Shown one piece after another: positions 29,215 through 37,784 of a stretch of 64,000 bases of DNA. Made by a program: the position numbers and the translations under genes. The stretch's first letter is position 1; each line of letters opens with the position of its first letter. The DNA comes from JAKFYM01 sp964612065 (GTDB lineage Bacteria > Bdellovibrionota > UBA1018 > CAIPTA01): the NCBI GenBank assembly GCA_964612065.1, contig CAZTCD010000005.1:1-64000 (forward strand), given 5' to 3'. A model generated the notes under the pieces. The model was not told where the DNA came from, made no database searches, and worked only from the letters and a program-made list of their open reading frames with translations.

Positions 29215-30006
29215 TCAGTTCGGCACGTCCCGAAGATCTCGGATCGCCTCCGCGATCCAGTGGCGGTGAGCCGCCACGATTCCATGCACTTCGATTCCTT
29301 TGCAGCTGGCCGACTCTCCCCTGCTGATCACTCCGAAAAGCTCAAGCTTTCCGTTCTTCCAAACGTAACTAGGCCCGCCCGAATCTCCCAAGCAGGTGCC
29401 CCAGCCGCCTGGGCCTTCCAGCACCGCTTCCCGCCCCTCGAATCCTACGATCGTGAGCGTGGTTCTACGCAACAGCGGTTCGCTCGCCTTATCAGCTTTG
29501 TTTCTTCCATATCCTGCCGCCACCACCTTGGCCCCGCGAGGCAAACGCTTCATGTGCACAGGCACGGGAGAATAGCCTGAAGGGACGGGATTCCGCAAAA
29601 GCAGGAGAGCGATATCGTCTTTCTCGCCAGGCCCCCGAAAACCAGGATGGATAATATAGGCGCTCACGGACCTGCCAACCGAATCTCCCTCGATCCCGAA
29701 CCCCACCTCAAGACGCGAGGGATCCGGCTTATTCATCACGCAATGAGCAGCAGTGATCAGGATGTCTCGCTCGATGATAGCTGCAGTACAGGAACCGTGA
29801 GGAGTGCCCAGGTGTACCGTATGGAGCTGAAGCGTCTCTTCTTCCCCCACCTCCACTCCGCGCATAATCGCGTCTTGCACCAAAACCTCATCCCCGGAAG
29901 CCCGCGAACCCCACGAAGCATTACCTTTGGCACCAGGAGTGGCACCGGCATGGGCCGCGGAGGAAAACAGAACAAGGCAAAGCGCGATCAATGAAAAGGG
30001 GTTCAC
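29215..30006 (-). CDS. trypsin-like serine protease (S1 family), exported
   Basis: The GTG at 30006 follows AAAGGAG by 5 bases and opens with a signal peptide (FSLIALCLVLFSSAAHA|G), giving 263 residues. The catalytic triad is complete: His88 in TAAHC, Asp131 in DDIALLLL and Ser209 in GDSGGP. A short propeptide with a likely activation site precedes the core. Cysteine pairs (GSCTAAII/AHC, and GTCLGDSG with SASCKG) match S1 disulfides. It should act outside the cytoplasm as an endopeptidase. Specificity cannot be read confidently. It stands alone, with the lysozyme-like lipoprotein downstream on the same strand. Confidence 0.92.
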   Translation of the reverse strand: MNPFSLIALCLVLFSSAAHAGATPGAKGNASWGSRASGDEVLVQDAIMRGVEVGEEETLQLHTVHLGTPHGSCTAAIIERDILITAAHCVMNKPDPSRLEVGFGIEGDSVGRSVSAYIIHPGFRGPGEKDDIALLLLRNPVPSGYSPVPVHMKRLPRGAKVVAAGYGRNKADKASEPLLRRTTLTIVGFEGREAVLEGPGGWGTCLGDSGGPSYVWKNGKLELFGVISRGESASCKGIEVHGIVAAHRHWIAEAIRDLRDVPN

Positions 30007-30218
30007 AGGAGCTCCTTTCGAGGGCGGAGCTATTTTAATCCGCGCCCACAACCCGGCCCACCACTGAGTGAGCCTTTCACAAGCTTCCAATCAGCGCAGT
30101 TCGAGATTCGAAAAGGGAGAACCGGTGCCTAACGGCTGGCCAGGGCTGCCTAAGCTTTAGACACCCCCACCTGGGTGATGCCGGAACCATTCAGTGCCGT
30201 ATAGGTATCTCCCCCTCC

Positions 30219-31043
30219 TCACTGCACGATGGGCCGAACCGCCTTGTAGGACCTTGTGATCGCCGAGATCTCGGGCCTCTTTCCCAGCGTCAGGCCATAA
30301 GCCGTATAGGGCGCGCGAAGCACACTCCAGTAAGCGGCGGCACCCTTCCGGTTGTTCGGAGCCGTTACATAGCCATCCCTGGCAATGAGCATGGCCATGC
30401 GGGCGGTGCCACACTTCAGGTTCTCCACTCCATTTTTCAGCTTTGCGGCCGTGGGAGCGTTGGAGCACTCCCCCGGGCTCATCATCATCAGGCCGATGCT
30501 GTCCTGGCTCATGCCGGGTTCGTCATAGACGGCGTTCTGATTGAAGTTGCTTTCATATTTCACCAAGGCCGAAACGAGGCGCGCCCAGCAAGTGAGCCTC
30601 TGCGCATCGGTGGCGGAGTTATAATCCGGACACCAGAAATCCCTGTCTCTCGCCTTCTCCAGCTTCGCAATGTTTGCGCGGATTACCCCCAGCACGGCTG
30701 AGTCCCAGGCAGTTGCCGTGGCGAGGTGACTCCAGATAGTGGCCGGACCGCTGTAAGTGGGCGGAGCGGGTGTGGGCGCAGGCGCGGGTATCGGTGCCGG
30801 TGTCGGCACAGGCTTGGGAACCGGCGTTGGCTCAGGATTCTGCGGTGGCGCAGGTTGCGGAATTGGCTGCGGCACCGGCTGTGGCGACGGTTGCGGCTGC
30901 CCCGAATCCGCCTGCGCAGGAGCGCGAGCCTCTGTTTCCGTCTGCCCGCTCTCTGGTGCCTTCCCGCAGCCCGTCAGGCTGAACACGAAAAAGGCGATCA
31001 TCCATAATACGTTCGAAGCCCTGCAATCCTTTGCTGGAGCCAT
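30219..31043 (-). CDS. lipoprotein with Pro-rich linker and lysozyme-like (GH23-type) domain
   Basis: 274 residues from ATG 31043, with GGGAGG 4-5 bases upstream. The lipobox LTGC puts the anchor at Cys26. Residues about 45-95 are Pro/Gln/Ala repeats that would span the periplasm. The C-terminal domain has KYESNFNQNA (Glu164) and SIGLMMMSPGEC, patterns of a lytic-transglycosylase fold. Peptidoglycan cleavage is inferred. After the TGA, the frame stays open for 22 more codons of protein-like sequence, so the C-terminus may have been shortened. Confidence 0.8.
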   Translation of the reverse strand: MAPAKDCRASNVLWMIAFFVFSLTGCGKAPESGQTETEARAPAQADSGQPQPSPQPVPQPIPQPAPPQNPEPTPVPKPVPTPAPIPAPAPTPAPPTYSGPATIWSHLATATAWDSAVLGVIRANIAKLEKARDRDFWCPDYNSATDAQRLTCWARLVSALVKYESNFNQNAVYDEPGMSQDSIGLMMMSPGECSNAPTAAKLKNGVENLKCGTARMAMLIARDGYVTAPNNRKGAAAYWSVLRAPYTAYGLTLGKRPEISAITRSYKAVRPIVQ

Positions 31044-31611
31044 TCTTCCTCCCATTCCATGAACATTTGGAACAACGAGGGAACTAATGCGTTTTCTCAG
31101 GCTAAGGAAAGACAGAGCCAAGCGTCAAAACAAAAAATATTGCCGACAGGAACCGCACGCTGCCCCTCTATCGCTCGGAATATCCGTGCAGAGCCCTCCA
31201 AGCTGCCTGGATTGTTGAACTAGCGTTCCCGATCCCAGGAAAGTTCCGGGCTTTTTAAAATCTTCTTACAGTACCCATCGCAAGGCTTCGAACTGTCCCC
31301 AAACTCCAGACGCACGGGAGGAATTTCAGGCCAGCAAGCCGCGTTTACTGCGATGCAAGGGGCACTATGGCCGGTGTCAGCTTGGCCACAGATGTATTTT
31401 TCACCAGGCGATCTTCTACGAAAGCATGGCATCAGCCAGCCCTCTTCCCCTCTCCAAAGGGCGAAGGTTTCATATGCGATTTCAACGGTTTCCCCCTTCC
31501 CACCGAAGGATTTCAGCTCTCTTCGGAGAGGGGAAAATTCCTCTGGCATTACCCTTGCTCTTCGCCCGCCGTTAACCCGCAGACCCTGCGACAAAAAACC
31601 CGGAGCTTGAA
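31044..31611. other. 568-base intergenic region with inverted repeat
   Basis: No gene is supported here. TTCCCCTCTCC (31446-31456) and GGAGAGGGGAA (31525-31535) are perfect inverted repeats about 68 bases apart, able to form one long hairpin. A minus-strand frame (31220-31594) has several cysteines but no leader and no ribosome-binding site. The last 100 bases contain the promoter and GGAG site of the repeat-protein gene at 31612. Confidence 0.5.
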
Positions 31612-34312
31612 ATGAAACGCGTCTCGTTCTTTGCCAAACAACTCTTTGTTCACGGAATCAGCCTAAGCATTGCCGCCCCGTCCTTCGCCAGCGCGCTGAC
31701 GGGCCCAAAGGCCGGCATCACCAAGATCCAAGGCTCGGAAGCGATTTCCGGCAGCCTGACCGCCGCGCGCCGCGGTGGAGGCGGAGGAGGCAATGGCGGA
31801 GGCAATAGCAACGATGACGACAACCGCCGCCGTGAAGAAGAGGAAAGGCGCCGGAGAGACGAAGAGGAGCGCCGCAGGAACGAAGACAACAGACGGAACG
31901 AAGACAACCGCAGGCGCGAAGAGGACAGCCGCCGCCGCGAGGAAGAGAATCGCAGAAANNNNNNNNNNNNNNNNNNNNNNNNNNNNNNNNNNNNNNNNNN
32001 NNNNNNNNNNNNNNNNNNNNNNNNNNNNNNNNNNNNNNNNNNNNNNNNNNNNNNNNNNCGAAGACAACCGCAGACGCGAAGAAGAGCGCCGTCGCGGTGA
32101 GGAAGAACGCAAACGCCGCGAAGAAGACAACCGCAGACGCGAAGAAGAGCGCCGTCGTGGTGAAGAAGAGCGCAAACGCCGCGAAGAAGACAACCGCCGC
32201 AAGGAAGAAGATCGCCGTCGGGGCGAAGAAGAGCGCAAGCGCCGCGAAGAGGAGAATCGCAGAAACGAAGACAACCGCAGACGCGAAGAAGAGCGCCGTC
32301 GCGGTGAGGAAGAACGCAAAAAGCGTGAAGAAGACAACCGCCGCAAGGAAGAAGAGCGCCGTCGTGGTGAGGAAGAACGCAAAAAGCGCGAAGAAGACAA
32401 TCGCCGCAAAGAAGAAGATCGCCGTCGGGGCGAAGAAGAGCGCAAGCGCCGCGAAGAGGAAGAGCGTCGCCGCGGTGAGGAAGAGCGCAAAAAGCGTGAA
32501 GAAGACAACCGCCGCAAAGAGCAAGAAAAGCGCCGTCGGGGCGAAGAAGAACGCAAGCGCCGTGAAGAAGAAGAACGTCGCCGCGGTGAGGAAGAGCGCA
32601 AAAAGCGTGAAGAAGACAACCGCCGCAAAGAGCAAGAAAAGCGCCGTCGGGGCGAAGAAGAACGCAAGCGCCGTGAAGAAGAAGAACGTCGCCGCGGTGA
32701 GGAAGAGCGCAAAAAGCGTGAAGAAGACAACCGCCGCAAAGAGCAAGAAAAGCGCAAGCGCGAGGAAGAGCGTCGTCGCGAGGAAGAGCGAAAGCGTGAA
32801 GAAGAACGCCGTCGCCGCGAAGAAGAGGAAAAGAAGCGTCCTCGTCCTCCGAAGTGCGATGATGTCGATGTTCGTGGTGCCTTCCAGAAAGGTTATGCCG
32901 CTGGCCTGAGCCAGGGTGAAGCCGCCGGAAGCTCCCAGGGCCAGAGCGCTGGCGCCTCCGAGGGCCGCAGCCGCGGCTTCCAGGACGGCCAGAACTCCTG
33001 CTCTGCCAATACCGGCCTCAGCTATGCCGACGGACAACGCGACGGCTACGCCGCAGGTGAAAACGCAGGCATCAGCGCCGGACAGTCCGAGGGCCGCTCT
33101 GAAGGCTACCGGCTCGGAAGATCCGAAGGCTACAACGACGGCGCCAACCGTGCCGACGCTGCCGCCTACAACGAGGCCTATGCTCCCGGCCGCGAAGCTG
33201 GCTACTACGACGCTGGCCAGAGCGATGCCTACGGGCGTGGACGCGTGGAAGGCACCAAAGCCGGCGAAGACTATGCCGTGCAACAAGCCCAGGCCGTGGA
33301 CTACGTGAACGGCCGCAAGCAAGTGCGTGAGAAGTATTTCTCGGAGCCCGTGAAGTTCCAGGATCAGTTCTCGCAGCGCAAGCCGGAAGGCATGTTCGCA
33401 GGGCTGGAACGCAGCCTCGAGCTCTTCGCCGACGTGCGCTCCGATCGTGGCCCTCACGATGGTGGCCGATGCGAAGAAAAAGGCCGCGAGCAAGCAGCCT
33501 TCGAACGCGGACGCCAGGAAGGCTACAAAGCCGGCTACCAGAAAACCTACAACCAGGCCTATCGTGCAGCGTACGACCAGGCCTACCACCAGGGTTTCCG
33601 CCAAGGTTGCGGCGAAGAGCGCTTCCGCGCCCGAGCCGAGTACAACAGGGGCTACGACGATGGCTACGACTCCGGTTTCAAATCCGGCTACGACCGAGGC
33701 TATAACGACACCTTCCGTGCCGCTTATGATGCCGAGTTCGCGCCTGCCTCTGAAGCCGCCTATAACGATACGTACCAGAGCGCTTACTACCGCCATTACG
33801 AGGCGGGCCGGGAAGCGGGCTATAACGAGCGTTATAACGAAATGTACCAGAGCACCTTCCAGCCGGCCAAACAGGCCCGCTTCGAAGAGCTCTACCCTGA
33901 GCTGGCGAAAGAGCAGTTCGCCAAAGGCCAGGCCGACGAAGAGCTCGATTTCGTGAATCGTCCTCTCCGCCTTCTGCAGGCCGTGCTTCAGGACAAAAAC
34001 AAAGACGGCAAACCTCAGACGGGAGAAAGCCTGCGCATCACCTTCGTGGCGCGCAACTTCCTCCCCGCCGGGATCGACAAGAAAGACGTGACCCTCGAAG
34101 TTACGTCAGACAAGATCCCTGTTACCTACCTGAAGCTGCCCAAAGAAGTGCTGGCGAAATCGCTCCGGGAGAAGAGCGTGACCAAGGTGACCGACGCCCT
34201 GGAGTTCATCTTCTCCTCCAAAGCCAAGGGCCAGAAGGTGAAGATCCGCTTCACCCTCAAGCTCAAAGGCAAGATCATGGGCGAAGAAACCCTCGAGCTC
34301 CTGCCGCTCTAG
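31612..34312 (+). CDS. exported Glu/Arg-repeat and Gly-X3-repeat protein, split by assembly gap
   Basis: GGAG 6 bases before ATG 31612 opens a signal peptide (FAKQLFVHGISLSIAAPSFA) and a Gly-rich stretch. A long Glu/Arg/Lys helix of RREEERRRGEEERKRRE units follows. The first part is in one frame and the part after the gap in another; because the 100 N (31959-32058) are a placeholder, a single gene is the simple reading. Past KKRPRPPKCDD is a Gly-X3 region (GYAAGLSQGEAAGSSQ and onward), Tyr-rich repeats (YNEAYAPGREAGYYDAG), and a C-terminal beta domain of about 120 residues. The charged repeat would form a long rod or coiled coil. Function unknown; the two regions suggest a structural or surface protein. 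Confidence 0.85.
31959..32058. other. assembly gap (100 N) inside a repeat
   Basis: Exactly 100 N interrupt the Glu/Arg repeat. Round-number padding indicates unknown true length. The reading frame changes across it, so the missing sequence is not a multiple of three relative to 100. Repeat collapse is the probable cause. Confidence 0.95.
32461..32760 (+). repeat. 111-bp near-identical coding tandem repeat
   Basis: Within the Glu/Arg region, the block beginning CGTCGCCGCGGTGAGGAAGA recurs at 32465, 32576 and 32687, exactly 111 bases (37 codons) apart, with very few changes. It encodes EERRRGEEERKKREEDNRRK and a partner EQEKRRRGEEERKRRE. Shorter 63-base-like units lie upstream. High identity implies recent expansion. 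Confidence 0.85.
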
Positions 34313-34346
34313 GAAGAGCAAACCAAACAGCGCACGAAAAAACACG

Positions 34347-34371
34347 AAGGCCGCCTCACCGAGGCGGCCTT
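34347..34371 (+). terminator. rho-independent terminator
   Basis: AAGGCCGCCTC (34347-34357) pairs perfectly with GAGGCGGCCTT (34361-34371) around a 3-base loop, and a T-tract follows. It lies 35 bases after the repeat-protein stop, between convergent genes. Confidence 0.92.
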
Positions 34372-34396
34372 TTTCCTTTACCCTTAGGCTGGATTC

Positions 34397-34837
34397 TCAA
34401 AAAGGCAGCGGCACCGAGCAGCGAAGAGCCTCGCGGCCGCCAAAGTGCAGGTGCCCGCCGTGACTCCCGCGGCACTGGGTAAAGAGCGGGCCGATATCCT
34501 TGTAGCAAATCAAGATAAACGGATTGGCCGTGAAATAGCCGGCAAGCTTGCGCAGGTTCTCCTCGTTCGAGAGGTTGTTCTGGCAGCGGAGAGACGCAAT
34601 GTCGATCGCGCGCGCGATATTGTGGCAGCTACCGGGAGCGCCATTTTTGTGGCGGGCGTCTCCCTGCACACCGAGGTGCCGGCTCACCACGCAGCCCATA
34701 TTGCTCAGAGCGGCCGTGAGCATGCGGTTCAAATACCCGGCCGCCATCGGAGGAAATCCATAGGCGCGGGTGTCAGCAGCCGAAGCTGCGCTCGTGCTGC
34801 CCAAAACCACCAATGCCGCCAAGAGAATCGTCTTCAT
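34397..34837 (-). CDS. exported M15-like peptidase domain protein
   Basis: About 146 residues from ATG 34837, since GAGGA is 6 bases upstream of this ATG but abuts the earlier one (34843). The signal peptide is TILLAALVVLGSTSAASA. The pattern SCHNIARAID (Ser70, His72, Asp79) followed by GGHLHFGG (His129, His131) matches the M15 zinc site SxHxxGxAxD...HxH, except that the Gly is Ala. Such enzymes trim peptidoglycan stem peptides. A disulfide-rich variant (six or more Cys) is likely periplasmic. Convergent with the repeat protein, whose terminator separates the genes. Confidence 0.7.
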   Translation of the reverse strand: MKTILLAALVVLGSTSAASAADTRAYGFPPMAAGYLNRMLTAALSNMGCVVSRHLGVQGDARHKNGAPGSCHNIARAIDIASLRCQNNLSNEENLRKLAGYFTANPFILICYKDIGPLFTQCRGSHGGHLHFGGREALRCSVPLPF

Positions 34838-34871
34838 AGTCATTCCTCAATCAGTTGCGCAGTTGCGATAA

Positions 34872-35513
34872 TCAGTTTCCGGAAAGCAGGTGCACCCAGG
34901 TTCCATCTTTGTAGCCCATGCCATGATGGGTAAAGGCTTTCTCCAGAAGGCCTTTCCGATGGGGCTCGCTCTTCATCCACAACTGGAAGAGCTGCTCCAC
35001 ATCCTGCGAAATGCCCTTGGCGATATTTTCTCCCACCGCACGATAACGGGCGCCGGCATCGCTAGCGCGATGAGAGGGATCTTTGCCATCGGGATTTTTG
35101 TGGTCGAAAAATTTGCGGGCCACCATATCTTCGGCATGCTTCTGGGCCGCGAGAGATAGCTTTGGATCGAGCTCAAGCTCAGGCACGCCGTTCTCACGGC
35201 GGATCTGGTTCGCCTTTTCGAGTGCGGCGCTGATCAGGTCGGCGTCGGTGAGGGCTGGGTTCGAAGGAGGCGGGCCAACCTCGTCTTTCGGATCCACCGC
35301 AGGCCGCGGAATCGGGTTGGTGGAAAGATCGGTATTGGTTTGGGTGTTCGTGGAAGGAGAGGCCGCCTTGGAAGGATCCTGGGCCGCAGAAGAGCTCGAG
35401 GGCAGGGCCGAGCGATTGCCAAAGGCTGCATCGGGATAGGTGGGCTCCTCTTTCCCGCAGGCCGCAAGAAGGCCGGAGAGAAGAAGAAGGGATAGAAATC
35501 GGGCTGGCCGCAT
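34872..35513 (-). CDS. CAP/SCP-domain lipoprotein (YkwD-like)
   Basis: ATG 35513 follows AAGGAG by 5 bases and gives about 213 residues. The lipobox LAAC follows the leader RFLSLLLLSGL. A Ser/Thr/Pro-rich linker leads to a CAP domain with the motifs HAEDMVARKFFDH, GENIAKG and WMKSEPHRKGLL, the last containing the family's conserved Trp and His. Its function is unclear in bacteria, though envelope-related roles are common. A strong promoter lies directly upstream. The longer in-frame start is rejected because it places the leader internally. Confidence 0.88.
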   Translation of the reverse strand: MRPARFLSLLLLSGLLAACGKEEPTYPDAAFGNRSALPSSSSAAQDPSKAASPSTNTQTNTDLSTNPIPRPAVDPKDEVGPPPSNPALTDADLISAALEKANQIRRENGVPELELDPKLSLAAQKHAEDMVARKFFDHKNPDGKDPSHRASDAGARYRAVGENIAKGISQDVEQLFQLWMKSEPHRKGLLEKAFTHHGMGYKDGTWVHLLSGN

Positions 35514-35538
35514 AGCACTCCTTAAAGAAAGGCAATGC

Positions 35539-35567
35539 ATTCTATCGCCACACTGATTATTTGACAA
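35539..35567 (-). promoter_or_regulatory. sigma70-type promoter for the CAP-domain lipoprotein
   Basis: On the minus strand, TTGTCA (complement of 35562-35567) and TAGAAT (complement of 35539-35544) are separated by exactly 17 bases. The -10 box ends about 25 bases before the start codon. This is the clearest promoter I found in the window. Confidence 0.7.
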
Positions 35568-35714
35568 ATTTATTCAGGAATTAAATTCACTGAAAGATCA
35601 ATATCTTATTGCAGCAACATGATACTTAACTGTTACTGAAATCAAAATAAACCAATAGTTATAAGTCTTTTGGTCGACTTTGACGGTCACAACTCAGAGC
35701 ACCAAAACAATAGG

Positions 35715-36131
35715 ATGCCCCGGAAAAGTAAGGTCGGACTTGCTGGAAAGTGCCCTAAATATTCATCAAGTTCCCTGAAGCGGAATGGCTCTTTCGTTAG
35801 AATCCGAACGAGGGCTAAGGTTCAAAGACTCCGCTGCCTATCCTGCGGCCACACCCACACACAAAGTCGCTCCATAACCTTTCGCCAACGCCACGTAGAC
35901 CTCTTGGAAGAGGTTATGATTCTACTCTGTGAAGGAGTGGGCATTAGAAGAATTGCCCAGGCATTGGGAACAACTCCAAAGACCGTCCAAGCAAAAATTA
36001 AAGTCCTTGCCATCATCTGTGAATCTTTTCAACAACGCCACTTCGCTAGTTGGAAAACAAAACCTCGGTTCCAATTTGATGAAATGTGGGCAGCGAAAAA
36101 ACTCACTCCACTACTCTCACTGTTCCCGTAG
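35715..36131 (+). CDS. IS transposase, first frame
   Basis: From ATG 35715 (or TTG 35670). The segment LRCLSCGHTHTQ is half of a zinc ribbon; the first half GKCPKY has kept only one of two expected cysteines. A helix-turn-helix follows (GVGIRRIAQALGTTPKTVQ), then FQFDEM, the first catalytic aspartate of a DDE enzyme. The frame ends soon after. A run of six A, codon-aligned at 36096-36101, sits just before the point where the family sequence continues in the -1 frame. Either programmed frameshift or decay. Confidence 0.7.
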   Translation: MPRKSKVGLAGKCPKYSSSSLKRNGSFVRIRTRAKVQRLRCLSCGHTHTQSRSITFRQRHVDLLEEVMILLCEGVGIRRIAQALGTTPKTVQAKIKVLAIICESFQQRHFASWKTKPRFQFDEMWAAKKLTPLLSLFP

Positions 36132-36424
36132 TGATTGATAGAGAAAGTTATTTCATCGTTTCCGCCCGTGCTGCCCAAACCTTTTCGACGCTAAACAATC
36201 CGATTCGTCGCAATAAGATTAATTTAAAACGGGCGAGCAGGATTAAAAATCGGGACTATGAAACTGCTTACACACTTGAGATTTATTCTGGCCATAGATT
36301 TTGGTTCTATTATCATTCTAATTCCTCTCCAAATAAATGGAGGAACGTTAATAGTTTTGAATGCCAAATGATTATGGCTATACTTTTGGAACAGACAGCC
36401 ACAACGGGAGAGTTTGCTGAATGA
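36086..36424 (+). CDS. IS transposase, second frame (-1)
   Basis: Translates as LTVPVVIDRESYFIVSARAA and onward, the expected continuation of a DDE domain after FDEM. A GTG at 36086 could begin it, but a -1 slip at the A-run is more likely to fuse it to the first frame (about 236 residues in all). It is short for a DDE domain; the middle portion between ARAA and NKINLKRAS seems to be missing, so the enzyme may be defective. Its stop overlaps the start of the lipoprotein gene. Confidence 0.6.
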   Translation: MGSEKTHSTTLTVPVVIDRESYFIVSARAAQTFSTLNNPIRRNKINLKRASRIKNRDYETAYTLEIYSGHRFWFYYHSNSSPNKWRNVNSFECQMIMAILLEQTATTGEFAE

Positions 36425-36720
36425 GATTTTCGCTTTTGCTGGTGATGGGATTTCTAACGGCGTGTTCCACTCTGCCGATGTCGTTTACTTCCGACAACAT
36501 CATGAAAGTTCATCAGGGAATGAGTTCAAGCGAGGTTTTAACGATGTTCGGTAAGCCCAAGAGCGTGACCCAAACCACTTGTGGCGGCAGCACTGGAAAA
36601 CCCTGGGCTTGTACCGTTTGGGGCTATGGCGAGTTTCCCTACGACCGAGCAACCTTTATGTTCAGTGGAGACACTCCCGATTCGTTGATTTTGAATAATT
36701 TCGAAATCAATAAAAAGTGA
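36421..36720 (+). CDS. small BamE/SmpA-like lipoprotein carried by the IS-like element
   Basis: 99 residues with leader RFSLLLVMGFL and lipobox LTAC. The mature part contains IMKVHQGMSSSEVLTMFGKP, the BamE/OmlA-type opening, then VWGYGEFP and a closing beta strand. Two internal cysteines (QTTCGG, WACTVW) could bond. The ATG overlaps the transposase stop (ATGA), so it is translationally coupled and mobile with the element. Role unknown. It may protect the envelope or have come with the element from another host. Confidence 0.75.
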   Translation: MRFSLLLVMGFLTACSTLPMSFTSDNIMKVHQGMSSSEVLTMFGKPKSVTQTTCGGSTGKPWACTVWGYGEFPYDRATFMFSGDTPDSLILNNFEINKK

Positions 36721-36932
36721 ACGCTGTGGAGGTAGAACTCATTCGTAAATTCAATTCTAACGACCCAGAGTCGGCTTCAATCAATGGCCCAAGTTCGCTT
36801 CCGACAAGCGGGACTAACCGCTCTCTATAAGGCCCACTTTAAATAGACTTGACTGTAAGCAGCTATTTTCATTAATCAAAACAGCAATCTAAAAGCAACA
36901 GTTAAGTATCACACCCCTCGCTTGCACAGCCC

Positions 36933-37784
36933 CTAGGGCGTAAGGATCAGATTATCGATCAGGCGGGTCTTGCCCAGGAATCCCGCCACAGCCAAAGCCG
37001 CAGGGCCCTCAATAGCATCTATAGAAGCAAGCGAAGGCACCGAGCGGACCTCCACATACTGCACCTCGAACTCAGGCACGGCTTTCAGCTCCCGCCTCGC
37101 CTGCTCGAGAAGCTCCTCCACGTCCCTCTCACCGCCCTCAAAAGCCAAGCGCACGGCCTCCATCGCCCGGAAGATCACCACCGCTTTTTGCCGCTCTGGG
37201 GTGCTCAGATAGCGATTCCGCGAACTCATCGCCAGGCCATCAGCCTCCCGCGCCGTAGGGCAGATCGCGATCCTCACTGGCATCTCTAAATCGCGCACCA
37301 TCCGCTCGATCACGAGGCATTGCTGGAGATCTTTTTGGCCGAAATAGGCCACGTCGGGCTTTACCAGCTGAAACAAGCGATGCACTACCGTGGCCACTCC
37401 CCGGAAATGGCCTGGTCGCATGGATCCGCAAAGAGGCCCGGAAACTCCTTCCACCTCGATAAAGGTGCTCCAGCCTTTGGGATAGATCGTTTCCACCGAG
37501 GGAGCGAATACATGAGTCACGCCGCAGCTCGCGGCGAGCTCTAAATCGCTCTCGAATGCGCGCGGATAGCGGTCGAAATCCTCGTTCGGGCCGAACTGCG
37601 TGGGGTTCACGAAGATCGAGAGCACGGAAATCTGGTTTTCCTCCGCGCACCGGCGCAAGAGCTGGGCATGCCCCTCGTGCAAAGCCCCCATCGTGGGCAC
37701 GAACCCCACATGGCAACGGCCACGCTGCTCCTGCAGAAGATGGTGGAGCTCGTTTATGTCTCGCATCACCACAGGGCGGTTCAT
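36933..37784 (-). CDS. panC: pantoate--beta-alanine ligase
   Basis: PanC (283 residues) joins pantoate and beta-alanine with ATP to make pantothenate. The nucleotidyl-transferase motifs MGALHEGHAQL (HxGH) and MSSRNRYL (KMSKS-like) are present, with FVNPTQFGPNEDF between them. Its ATG overlaps the coaBC stop by 4 bases. It is the last gene of the five-gene pantothenate/CoA operon; the IS-like element ends 21 bases beyond its stop. Confidence 0.97.
   Translation of the reverse strand: MNRPVVMRDINELHHLLQEQRGRCHVGFVPTMGALHEGHAQLLRRCAEENQISVLSIFVNPTQFGPNEDFDRYPRAFESDLELAASCGVTHVFAPSVETIYPKGWSTFIEVEGVSGPLCGSMRPGHFRGVATVVHRLFQLVKPDVAYFGQKDLQQCLVIERMVRDLEMPVRIAICPTAREADGLAMSSRNRYLSTPERQKAVVIFRAMEAVRLAFEGGERDVEELLEQARRELKAVPEFEVQYVEVRSVPSLASIDAIEGPAALAVAGFLGKTRLIDNLILTP

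Larger units (their letters stand above)
35620..36911. mobile_element. IS-like element with 15-bp perfect terminal inverted repeats and a lipoprotein passenger
   Basis: TGATACTTAACTGTT (35620-35634) and its exact inverse AACAGTTAAGTATCA (36897-36911) bound a 1,292-bp, visibly A+T-rich block. Inside are two transposase frames that join by a -1 shift, and a small lipoprotein gene overlapping the second by 4 bases. No target-site duplication is apparent in the flanks (GCAGCAACA and CACCCCTCG). The zinc-ribbon, helix-turn-helix and FDEM features resemble IS1-like transposases. The element interrupts nothing obvious; it lies between the CAP-domain gene and panC. Confidence 0.8.

Noticed and set aside
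31220..31594. Minus-strand frame with several cysteines
   Set aside because: No leader peptide, no ribosome-binding site and an alternative start codon. The region holds an inverted repeat; too weak to call.
31663..33796. Minus-strand frames of 364 and 692 residues across the repeats
   Set aside because: The Glu/Arg repeat is open in several frames because of its GAA/CGC composition. The antisense products are Ser/Arg or Ala/Phe/Leu low complexity, with no start signal.
35611..36920. Target-site duplication for the IS-like element
   Set aside because: The flanks GCAGCAACA and CACCCCTCG do not match, so no duplication is claimed.
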